Of a stretch of DNA of 64,000 nucleotides, positions 55,532 through 64,000 are shown piece after piece. Location: positions 2,873,001 to 2,937,000 of the forward strand of contig JARFIW010000668.1 in assembly GCA_036346225.1 (NCBI GenBank), in the 5' to 3' direction. Under the pieces are notes generated by a model. It saw nothing but the letters and a program-made list of their open reading frames with translations. It ran no database searches and was not told where the DNA came from. The position numbers and the translations under genes are program-made. Origin of the DNA: Platerodrilus igneus (taxonomy: Eukaryota > Arthropoda > Insecta > Coleoptera > Lycidae). Numbering within the stretch: the first letter of the stretch is position 1; every line of letters begins with the position of its first letter.

Positions 55532-56089
55532 TTATCTCATGAGATCCATTCTCAAGATCACTTCTTCTGTAATTTCAGCTACCAACATTCGATGATTAAT
55601 TAGTTTGTCCCCAATTGCCAACGTAACGGCAGTCTCTCCGTGAGTACAAATTTTCTCACCACTTGCCGTTCGAAGACACACCGATATAGATAGCACTCTT
55701 CCACGACCAACCAAATCTGGTCTCACAATAGTTTTTGTCGCTCCTGTATCCACGAGTAATCGGACAATCCTACCATTAATTCTACTATCGATATAAATGC
55801 TGCCCAGACTTCCCATCGACGATGCAGCACGGATGATAATCTCCGGGGCACTACGCTGTGCTGTCGACGTTCGCGCCCTTACATTGATCTGCTTTAACTC
55901 AACCGGTTGTTTCTTTGGTTGAGTACAGCGTCTCTGCAAATGACCAACTTCACCGCAGTTCCAGCATCGCAGACGCAATCGCCGCGGTCGTTGTAGTTCC
56001 AGCCTTTCTGCCACACGGTTGACTATTTCATCTATGCTGTTCTGAGCTTGACCAGGTTCCTCTAAGGCAGACCGAACTTTGTGACCCAT
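55532..56089 (-). pseudogene. Gypsy nucleocapsid zinc knuckle and aspartic protease
   Basis: The 185-residue frame carries a CCHC knuckle (CWNCGEVGHLQRRC, residues about 42-55) that binds RNA in the particle. A retroviral-type aspartic protease follows, with active site LLVDTGATKTIV near residue 112 and the second flap-end motif EEVILRMDLMR at the end (normally ILGMD). The frame overlaps the upstream gag frame at 56062-56089 in another phase. It stops at TAA 55532-55534, only 19 bases before the next in-phase Met, so one stop codon separates protease from the downstream pol frame. Confidence 0.88.
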
Positions 56090-56607
56090 CCTGTGTGATG
56101 TCTGCTTAGCGCATGGGCCAGTGCGTCATCCAACATTTTTGGCCGTGCTAGTCTTAGCGCTTGCTGTATTTCGCCATCCTTAACGCCATCCACAAATGTT
56201 TGGACAGCAAGTTGTTCGAGGAAGCTATCTGGTGCCGTTGGATATGCCAATTTAACTAACCTGGCAATGTCAGTTTCGAATTCTTGCAGGCTTTCACTTG
56301 TCTTTTGCGAGCGGTTCTTAACTTGTGCGTGGTAAATCTGTTGAAGGTGAGCATCTCCATATCTCATCTCAAGCTTTGATGTTAAGAGGCCGTAATCATT
56401 CTGCTGGTGATCGTGAATCGTTTGGAAGATGTTAAGAGCTTTCCCCCGTAGGGCCACTATTAAGGAGATAGCTTTCTCTTTGTTGCACCAACCGTTGGCT
56501 ATTGCAGCAGCTTCAAATTGTTTCAAATATGTGGGCCAAGGTGTTTTGTCATCGAATGTGGGTGGTTTCACTTTAAATTTAGACGGTATTGACTCGCTCT
56601 TTTCCAT
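56062..56607 (-). pseudogene. Gypsy gag capsid region
   Basis: The frame starts MEKSESIPSKFKVKPPTFDD. It contains the capsid-like block TPWPTYLKQFEAAAIANGW, ISLIVALRGKALNIFQTI, LLTSKLEMRYGD and FLEQLAVQTFVDGVKDGEIQ, a pattern typical of arthropod Ty3/Gypsy Gag. It overlaps the zinc-knuckle/protease frame at its end (56062-56089). The last residues after LSRHHTG are out of phase, so a frameshift lies near 56090. Its start lies 6 bases beyond the stop of the coiled-coil frame. The two may have been one Gag now split by a frameshift. Confidence 0.85.
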
Positions 56608-56612
56608 GCTTC

Positions 56613-57149
56613 TTATTTCTGGAATGTTCTTGGTAATTCAAGTGGCCGCGTTGTTAGTGAAATCACCTGTTCTTGCAGCCTCATCACATCTTCTTCCATT
56701 TTTATCAATTTACTGTCCAACTTTTGCTCAACTGTTTTTACCTGTTCAGTGAAATCTTCTTTCAATGCAATGGAGCATTCCATTAATCTTTGTTCTAATG
56801 TGGCTGTCTTTTCATTCAACTTTTCTTCTAATTTCGCAGCATTTTCGTTTAACTTTTCTTCTATTTTCTCAGCATTTTCACTAAACTTTATTTCCATTTT
56901 CGCAGCATTTTCACTAAACTTTTCCATTTTCTCAACATTTTCGCTAAACTTTTCGGTAAGGTTTAATTCCAGTTTAACTGACCTCACTACGTTTTCATTT
57001 AGTGTCACTTCCAGTTTAGCCGACCTCTCTTCCATTTTCTCAGCATTTTTGTTTAACTTTTCTTCTATACTGGATTTAAAATCCTTAAGAAAATTCATTA
57101 AAGTTTCTGCGTCTATCTTACTTTGACTTCTTGTTACAGGCATATACAA
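56613..57149 (-). CDS. Gypsy gag N-terminal coiled-coil region
   Basis: The 178-residue frame begins MYMPVTRSQSKIDAETLMNF. Most of it (residues about 25-150) is a run of short diverged repeats of the type EKFSENAEKMEEKLNENAAK, with hydrophobic residues in heptad spacing. This predicts a long coiled coil for Gag multimerisation. The repeats also create a false open frame on the opposite strand (56749-57126). The frame ends at TAA just before the capsid frame. Confidence 0.82.
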   Translation of the reverse strand: MYMPVTRSQSKIDAETLMNFLKDFKSSIEEKLNKNAEKMEERSAKLEVTLNENVVRSVKLELNLTEKFSENVEKMEKFSENAAKMEIKFSENAEKIEEKLNENAAKLEEKLNEKTATLEQRLMECSIALKEDFTEQVKTVEQKLDSKLIKMEEDVMRLQEQVISLTTRPLELPRTFQK

Positions 57150-57332
57150 ACTACTTTAATGTCTTTAGACTTGTGTGTTCTCCTTCTAAATTAATCACTA
57201 TATACTCCACACAGGCTGACAGTACTATAACCTGGATGCAAGCATATTTTGTGACAGCGTTCTATGATCAGACGAGTTAAATGCCCTTTTTTAGGTAACA
57301 AAATGGGATACTTTGAATTATAATCTAAAGAT

Positions 57333-57350
57333 GAATTTCTCAGACGACCA
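57333..57350 (-). other. Primer-binding site
   Basis: One base inside the 5' LTR, the minus strand reads TGGTCGTCTGAGAAATTC. It starts with the TGG complementary to a tRNA CCA end. The matching tRNA was not determined. Confidence 0.65.
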
Positions 57351-57351
57351 G

Positions 57352-57946
57352 TGTAACGGGCTACTGTTACCGCGCTTTTTTAATTTAAAACAAGTAATAA
57401 CCAGTCTTTATTACTCACTGTTCACAAGTCTAATTAACAGTATATGCCTTATTTGTAGATGTTTTCAGTCCACTTAACAATGAAGGACTATTGCACTAAT
57501 GAATTTACAAGCACTAATTTCTTCTTAAACTAACTTCTTTACCATAGGTCCATTAATAACACTAACACAACTATTTATTTATTATACACTTCTATCTATT
57601 TATGTATACCGCAAGCTGCATGTACATTAGACACAGCATATAACATTTATGTATACACTTGAACTTCCCAAAAGCTCATCTACTATTACTTTACAACGAT
57701 ATAATTTATATTAGACATTCTAGCATAGACTGACCCTTGCATTTACTAGCGGTCTTATATATACTCTGAGTTAAAGATATGACTCATCCTCTAGTAATTA
57801 CGAGAAGCTTTCCGGTCTATTGAGAATAAACAGTGCTGGCGGCGTTTTGTGTGTTTGATTGCTAGAAGAATTCTCGAATCCTGAAGACTATGCAGAGCCT
57901 ACAGCGCTTGTGTGTTTGACGGGTTACCTAATAGTAGCTCGCAACA
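57352..57946 (-). repeat. 5' LTR of the Gypsy element
   Basis: This 595-bp copy of the LTR is followed in window order by the ATAT target duplication (57947-57950). In element sense it should contain promoter and leader start, but I see no unambiguous TATA box. Confidence 0.95.
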
Positions 57947-57950
57947 ATAT

Positions 57951-58763
57951 CAAAGAAGGTATATAAGCATAAAAGTGAACGTGGAAGTAATGGATTCATC
58001 CCGGTGACGTCACGTGATTTTGGAACTGATGACCTTGAAGGGTACAAAAATTTGCCAAACGGACCTTAGGTTTTCTTATGAGAAAATACTTGTAAAAATG
58101 GTCGATTTTGAGATTGTACAGACATAGCTTATCTACTAATATGTTAAGCAATATAAGACATATATAGCGTTGTATGGATAGAGAAGAGAACATTGTACAG
58201 GATAAAAGTTAAATATAAATTTAGTTGTAATAAATCACATATCACACTCCAGCATCGCTATTTAACTGCCACATTTCGTAGTTGATGTTGATATTTATTT
58301 AGTGTGATTTTTTTAAATTTTGATTTGTTTTTATTTTGAAACGGCAATTCTTACATACAAATATTTTGAATAGGTTGTGTTTCCTACATCTGGTGCTTAC
58401 TTGTTTTTCCTTATGTAAAAGGTTGTTCATTTAAAATCAGCTAAATTAATATTTTTCTATAATCTAAAATCTTTAAAATTATTCGACTTCCACTGATATG
58501 GAGACAGTACAAAGTGTTGCGGATGACAAAATTGAAGGCTTCTCCACTGATTATCATTAGGGATCCTGTTTTTAGAAAAATCTTGTTTACCTTGATTGTT
58601 AAATATGAAAATAATGTCAACCACCTAGAAGTTTATGCTACTACTTTAAGATTGTTGTAAAAGATCGGACTTAATCTGTCCTTAGTGTCAAAGGTTATCC
58701 ATTTCTTATCCATGTACAGCATTGACATTAGATTAACGCCACAGTACTAGTTTGGTCTTTAAA
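57951..58763. other. Region upstream of a candidate secreted-peptide exon
   Basis: No gene supported. At 57999-58012 is GTGACGTCACGTGA, a perfect CRE palindrome (TGACGTCA) overlapping a CACGTG E-box. It could be a regulatory site or part of an old repeat. The rest is AT-rich. Confidence 0.45.
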
Positions 58764-58847
58764 ATGAAGTTTACTTGGGCGTTTTGTATACTAATTTTAT
58801 TTCTGATATTTAATTTAAGTGAATGTCGCAAAAACGCTATTTCGAAG
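58764..58847 (+). CDS. Candidate first coding exon of a secreted peptide or protein
   Basis: ATG at 58764 in a good context (TTAAAATGAAG) opens 28 codons, MKFTWAFCILILFLIFNLSE then CRKNAISK, ending exactly at a strong splice donor (AAG|GTAAGC). Residues 1-19 are a textbook signal peptide: basic residue, long hydrophobic core, small or polar end. No downstream exon can be placed with confidence. The acceptor at 59216-59218 (TTGTTTACAG) would join in phase to only five more codons before a stop. Could be a neuropeptide, an immune peptide or chance; no homologue is recognised. Confidence 0.45.
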
Positions 58848-61494
58848 GTAAGCACTTAGATACTTAAGCAGTATAAAATTAAGATAGTTAGCTAGCAGCA
58901 AGTAAAATAATATAAAAATAACAGTGCTGTATATTTTAAAGTCGCAGTTTAAAAATGGACAGATAACGAACAAAAACACCAGAAGACCGTGATTTGAAAA
59001 AAAAAATAATTGAAATTGTAGTTCATTTAATATTAAAAGTCAATGCTCTATGGCATACTTTTGTTAAACATAAATAATAGTGTTGTTGGTTTTTGTTTGC
59101 TTTGGATAAAACGTCAAATTTCCCCATAGTCTGGACTTATGAACGTGAGAAAATTATTATCTTAAAGTCACTTACTATGTTATTGAGGATCGATTCAAAT
59201 AAAACAAATTGTTTACAGAAACAAGCGTTACCATGACTGCTATCAGCAACTTAAACAAAACTTCGGATCAAACTTAAGAAAACTATCAATTTAATCGTTT
59301 ACTTTATTGTCACGAACCATATATATATATATATATATTGCTGTTGATCGTGGATACAGTCTCTGGATCTCCCTAAATTCCATTCAAGCCCTAATGTTGG
59401 GCCGTCATAAGATTGTCTGTGGATCTTGGACTCATCGGTTTGACATCGCCAGTGTCAACACTGATTTTCAAAAAAAATTAAAAAAATTTATAAAAAAAAA
59501 TTCTTACCCTATCGATTTTCTGCTTCAAGAATCTTCAGCAGCTTCCCTGGCTAGCTCAGCTGTGCCTCTTCTCGGATACCTAAATTTACAATCATTCTTC
59601 CTTCCCATTCGCACACCATTCAATAAAATCACCAAATAATACAACAATCATACAATCTTTTATTTATCGCTATTTACAAACAAATTATTCACAGGTATAA
59701 ACAGTTTGCTATACTAATTACGACTCAATAAGTGACCTGTTTCAAAGTCCTTGTTTTAAATTATTATTTGCAAACACATTTAATAAAAATATGAGTACAT
59801 GGGCCCCAAATAATACCCTATATTTATTGTACTCTAAAGTATGGTGAGCTCATAATTACCCAGTTTATTAATGTACGTCTTTTACCTTGCATAAAATTAC
59901 TACAAAACTAATAAACCCATGTACTCTTAACAATCCAATTTAAATTCAAAATGAAATTTAGTAAGTTTTACATACACCCTTTTTCAATATTTTAAATAAC
60001 CCTAATAATTGTCAAGTGCAGGTATCTTTTCCGATACGTTATATAACCATAAATAACCCCGATGTTCACTCACACATCACCAAATAATTCCAAAAGTTTA
60101 TCAGATAACAGAAAATTCAAATAAGTTACCTGGAGAATGCTTCAAGCCTCCATCCCTCCGACAATGCTTACCAGAATCCCTTGGCTTCGTGACTATGCGC
60201 TCTAATACTCCACATATTTATAGATAACCCCAGTATTCGCCCAGCGCCTTGCTTCCAATTGCCATTCCATGACAGCATACAAACTCACGTATATTATACT
60301 TCTGTTTATTGATTTACTAACATATTAATGTAATCAGCGTTGACTTGGTGAAGATCCATAATAATAATAAATAAATAAATAAGCTTGATATGGTATTAGT
60401 TGGACCTCGGTTAATTTAATTCACTCGACACTACTCACGTTAATAACTATAAGGCCTCAACTACCAAGTTAAAAGTGCTAGTACTACATTTACTGTATTA
60501 TGAATAATTTTTAATACTCACAATAACTCTACTTTAACGTCGGTCTATCGTAGTAAGTAGTATAAGGCGATGAAAATATAAAGAGGGAGCTCCTAAATCT
60601 CTTAGAGTATTTATAATATTCAACATGCCATTTCTAGGCCACACTTCTCACGAAAAACTTATTTTAAAATAACACTTCTGCAAATTTTGATATAACCGAC
60701 TTAAAGCTTCCAGAAATTCATCTCGTGGACGCGCCGTATAATCCGAAAATTGCCTCCACCTGTCGCATGTTCGTCAGTTTGTAAAACTATCCATTTCAAC
60801 CAATGATTCTGTTCTGTGTCGTCATGAAACTTCGCCTGTAATATTTTTATCTCTGTCTTATGCATGTTTTATGTCGCGCTCCAAACCCAACTTGAGTTAT
60901 AGAAAATCGATATTGCTGACAGCGTCTCATTACTCCACGTGGATAAGTACGTGCGTTTTGAATGCCAATACTTTTATATCAGTTTCTATCTGTAGCATAT
61001 TACTGATCGTGCATCTCACCTACTCTTTAAGAACTTTGTTAGCATGTTATTCGAAGCAACTGACGGTTGAAGCCCGCTTTATTATGCTGATAATTTTGAA
61101 GAAGGTAACCTTTTAAACATGTAGGTGTTCTTAATTATAGACCGTTTAAAACAACAATTCTTGGAGTCTATATTTCACCGTACTGACGTCTGTTTGTTAC
61201 CAAGAAACCTTTTGCCTTGAGATTATCGATTTTCTTTACCCTGGTGTGTTTTCCAATGCTTTTATATGTTAAATTAAAATAAATTAAATTAATTATGCGT
61301 TTCTATTTGTTTTTAAAACTGGTTTTCTCTATGTACTTCTAACTTTTCAATCATTAATTATAAAAATACGTCAATACTTGTCCGTTTAAATTAAATAAAT
61401 TAAATAAATTTTGCGCGAAAATAATTTGTTCGTTTCTTTATACAGGGTGTTTGAAATTGCATTGCTTACCCCAAACTTAATTCCTCGAATCCAT

Positions 61495-61525
<31 letters not shown>

Positions 61526-62664
61526 TATGGTGGTTTTAAAAGATCATAAAAGATTCATTTTTAAGTATCTGGTATTAACGAAATTTTATAAATAATTAAT
61601 GAAATTTAAGTAGGTTTGCAAAGAAATTAAATGGTAGAAGCCAATGCCATTAATTTATTAATTAATTTGAATTTAATTGAACGATTATTGATGTATAATA
61701 TGCATAAAAGCGTTTAAAAACCCAATAATACCAAAGATGAGACGCGTTGCTAACGAACAAATATATCAGCAGAGTTAAAATACGTGGAATATCCAACTCG
61801 TAGAAGTGTTATTTAAAATGTTACGATTGAACACCTGCGTATTTTTCTAAAGGTCAAGTTCTGCTTAAATTGTGTAGTTAACAAATGGTTACAGAGAATG
61901 TCAGATAAACCGTCGCTTATATTCACGGGAAATGCTAATGAGGGAGTTATTTAACGCACGTAGACAGTCCACGTGTGTAAACAGTGAACAAACAAGGATA
62001 TCGATTTTCAACCACTCAAGCAAAGTTAGACTGAGACGTAGAAAACGTATAAGCATGAGACCACAATAATATAGGAGGGATTTGAAAACGTCATTAAGTC
62101 TACGATTGGTCGATATGTTAGTTCAACTTGATATAGACACGAGGATAGTGTAGAGTGATTTTCTTAAAAATTTATAACGAGGTACTGAAATTCGCGGATT
62201 TGAAAATTGGGGTTGAGTGCAAAATTGTGAGAATGTGTTGTTGCGAGCGGGATTTCGGATAACTGGGGGTCTAGAGAGGTTACAGTCGAAAGACATAAAT
62301 ACTCGAGAGAACTAGGACTCGCTTTTTTTGTCTTTTAACTTCGTGCCTTATTATTTCGATCGTCCCAAAAGCACGTATAAAATTTGACACAAAGTTGTAA
62401 GTATTACGAATAATTTAAAGTGTATTGCTTAGTGGTAGATTCTAAATTAATTAAAAACGCGGTTAGTGTGCCGAAATTACTTATTTTAATTTGAGGTATC
62501 ACCTATAATTTTATCAACTCGTGTCGGGACATTAAATAACGTAGATTACTGTGAAATGAAATTTGGAATTTGGTTACACCGAGAAGGAGGCGTTGGCGGA
62601 TCATCTGAAATGGAAGTCGTCTAGTAATTGAGAGAATCGACCTGCAGACCAGATAGAAATTTAC
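58848..62664. other. Non-coding region with simple repeats
   Basis: (TA)n tracts lie at 59319-59339 and 61501-61525, and an (AAT/AAAT)n tract near 60360-60383. A 110-codon frame at 59307-59639 begins within the TA tract and is dominated by a Lys-rich run; I do not recognise it. The sequence ACAGGGTGTTTGAAA at 61442 resembles the outer end of some insect DNA transposons, but no partner end was found. From about 62250 the DNA is richer in GC and could be a 5' UTR of a host gene. Confidence 0.4.
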
Positions 62665-62705
62665 ATGGCATCATCTACAGAGCGAAGATATTCTAGAAAT
62701 TCCAG
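62665..62705 (+). CDS. Weak candidate first coding exon
   Basis: ATG at 62665 opens MASSTERRYSRNS and runs into a donor-like CCAG|GTAACG at 62705/62706 (13 codons plus two bases). The upstream 300-400 bp has the balanced composition of a 5' UTR and few upstream ATGs nearby. The evidence is only the start and donor; no downstream exon is recognised. Confidence 0.25.
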
Positions 62706-62856
62706 GTAACGATTTAAATTTGTGATTCCTATAAACTGTAAACATTGGGGTGGCGTATGAGAGTGTTTTTCAAGGTAGTGTGAATTATTTACGTATTAAA
62801 TAGAATATGTGTAAATAACTTTATTATGGTATTACGGTATTAAAATTAATTCAACA

Positions 62857-63335
62857 AAGGTTCAAAGTGATGACTATTATTTTGTAAACACATACGAATT
62901 CTTTGCTGAAAATTAGTCCTAACTCTGCATAACCTTTCAGTTAGAAAAGCTTCTGTTATTCGTTGCCTCATATTTTTTTTTAGTTGAAGGTGAATGGTAA
63001 ACAACTAATTGTATGTAGCACCACAATTGGGTGAAGTCAGATCTGGTGACCTAGCGACCCAATTTACATAACCGTCTCTTCCAAGCCATCTATTTAGAAA
63101 ATTACAAACCACACAATGATAATGAGGCGAAGCATCTAATTATAACCACATGGTTCTTCTTTTCTCTAAAAAAACTTCCTCCAACAACACTGGTAACTCA
63201 TTTCCCCAAAAATTCAGAAACATCAAATCATTTTACGGACTATTAAAAAAACAAAGGCCAATTAAACATGCTTTTTTCTCTAACATCCACATGCAAAATT
63301 CAATTCTCTTCTGGTAGTCATTTCCATCAAATTGT
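62857..63335 (-). pseudogene. Decayed mariner-like DDE transposase
   Basis: Read on the minus strand in one main frame with stops and small shifts, this gives NDYQKRIEFCMWMLE near 63325, then LDASPHYHCVVCNFLNRW near 63135, GRDGYVNWVARSPDLTSPN near 63075 and FLTERLCRVRTNFQQRIRMC with HHFEPL at the end near 62870. This matches the order in a widespread insect group of Tc1/mariner-related transposases (DGAPPHY, then RSPDLTPxD, then RRxxxCIxxxGxHFEHLL). The normal Asp after RSPDLTP is Asn here. Terminal repeats were not found. The N-terminal DNA-binding domain is missing beyond the (TA)n tract at 63340. Confidence 0.65.
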
Positions 63336-63336
63336 T

Positions 63337-63339
<3 letters not shown>

Positions 63340-63389
<50 letters not shown>
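63340..63389. repeat. (TA)n microsatellite
   Basis: About 25 uninterrupted TA units adjoin the decayed mariner-like transposase. TA is the target of mariner elements, and such tracts also arise by slippage. Confidence 0.95.
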
Positions 63390-63393
<4 letters not shown>

Positions 63394-64000
63394 ATGATAA
63401 TAGGGTAATTTAGGGATATATTAAATCATAAGGGTAGTACGCTACATATAAATATTACTAAAGTTTAGAAAACTAAACAATTTCATCATAAAATGGAAGT
63501 AACTCAACAATTATGAAAAAAGCTAATATCAAACACACTGTATATAAATCACAACTAATCTTAATTTATAAAAGCAAGTTCATTCTTCAAAAATCATATT
63601 ATATTTAGTATGATAAATAACTTGTACATCATATAATGCATTTTAAATTAAATATTCAAACATAAAATTGAAAATAAATACGCAGGAATAACATTTTAAA
63701 TCCAACGAGTTTTATTGAAATAAATACGCAATTAGTGAAAGAAAATAACCTGGCATGCTAGCTATAAAAGAATCCCATTCAAAACATTAACGCATAAAAT
63801 ATATAAACGCATTCAAATAAGTCATCATAGAAATTTAACGTGATATGACGTAATACGTATATCGTAAATTCATATAAAATCCAACAGATTTTGGAAACAC
63901 TAAACAACAAAACAGACGTTTGGTCACGTGATAAATTAAACGGGAAAATTTTAATAAATGCAAATATAAACAAGCGGACGTAACTTGAAGAAAGTTGAAA
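63390..64000. other. AT-rich DNA to the window end
   Basis: No gene or repeat recognised. Confidence 0.45.

Larger units (their letters stand above)
51057..57946 (-). mobile_element. Full-length Ty3/Gypsy LTR retrotransposon with a macro domain
   Basis: Direct LTRs at 51057-51653 and 57352-57946 bracket a 6890-bp element on the minus strand. LTRs run TGTTGCGAGC ... CCCGTTACA in element sense (TG...CA). The target duplication is ATAT (51053-51056, 57947-57950). A primer-binding site starts one base inside the 5' LTR (57350, TGGTCGTCTGAG). A polypurine tract (AAAGGGGGGGCAG) abuts the 3' LTR. Coding order is gag coiled coil, gag capsid, CCHC plus protease, RT, RNase H, integrase with GPY/F module, and a C-terminal macro domain. 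Hand comparison gives about 23 substitutions per 595 bp between LTRs, roughly 4%. Frameshifts and stops in gag and RT indicate it is no longer autonomous. Confidence 0.95.

Noticed and set aside
56749..57126. A Phe/Ser/Asn-rich plus-strand protein of 125 residues
   Set aside because: It is the antisense shadow of the repetitive Gag coiled coil.
59307..59639. A 110-residue plus-strand protein
   Set aside because: It starts in a TA microsatellite and is largely a Lys-rich run from poly(A); no domain recognised.
61442..61456. Terminal repeat of a DNA transposon (ACAGGGTGTTTGAAA)
   Set aside because: It looks like such an end, but no matching inverted end or target duplication was found.
1..64000. 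CRISPR array, integron or bacterial defence system
   Set aside because: The repeats present are a minisatellite, LTRs and transposon ends; introns and eukaryotic transposons exclude a prokaryotic context.

Overview
The window looks like accessory, transposon-rich DNA from an arthropod, most likely an insect. It is AT-rich, with spliceosomal intron boundaries, tRNA-headed SINE structure and transposon families typical of insects (CR1/Jockey-like and RTE-like LINEs, hAT, piggyBac, mariner-like elements, Ty3/Gypsy). I cannot name the species from sequence alone. No bacterial operons, CRISPR arrays or genuine rRNA/tRNA genes are visible.

Layout. 1-9.6 kb: a CR1/Jockey-like LINE whose ORF1 (PHD finger) is split by a complete hAT transposon (1979-7310, perfect 8-bp target duplication), which itself carries a 725-bp fold-back element. 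9.9-15.1 kb: a minus-strand Ty3/Gypsy pol remnant, interrupted by a tRNA-derived SINE with a 14-bp duplication and fused at its upstream end to an internal LINE fragment. 15.6-17.5 kb: a decayed DDE transposase, then the only clear host gene sequence, the C-terminal exon of a phosphatidylethanolamine-binding protein. 19.7-25 kb: a decayed LINE and a second complete hAT element (21938-24911) inside an older hAT-like relic. 26.8-30.7 kb: an RTE/CFDP2-like LINE, a four-copy 93-bp minisatellite and a second RTE 3' end. 32-38 kb: one minus-strand LINE broken by two insertions, one carrying a shortened tyrosine recombinase and one unclassified. 38.8-41.6 kb: a fairly well preserved plus-strand LINE. 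45-47 kb: a frameshifted piggyBac transposase. 47.1-50.7 kb: a Gypsy gag relic, and an RTE copy split by a second copy of the unclassified insertion.

51.06-57.95 kb: a full-length minus-strand Ty3/Gypsy element with both LTRs (597 and 595 bp, about 4% diverged by hand count), a 4-bp target duplication, PBS and polypurine tract. Its pol reading frame continues past integrase into a domain closely resembling OARD1/TARG1 macro domains (ADP-ribosyl hydrolases), with the equivalents of both catalytic residues. This integrase-macro fusion is the best candidate for an undescribed system here.

58-64 kb is mostly non-coding. It holds a candidate signal-peptide first exon (58764-58847), a weaker candidate first exon (62665-62705), a mariner-like relic and (TA)n microsatellites. 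Nearly everything coding belongs to selfish elements. Their nesting gives relative ages, and most are broken by frameshifts or stops.
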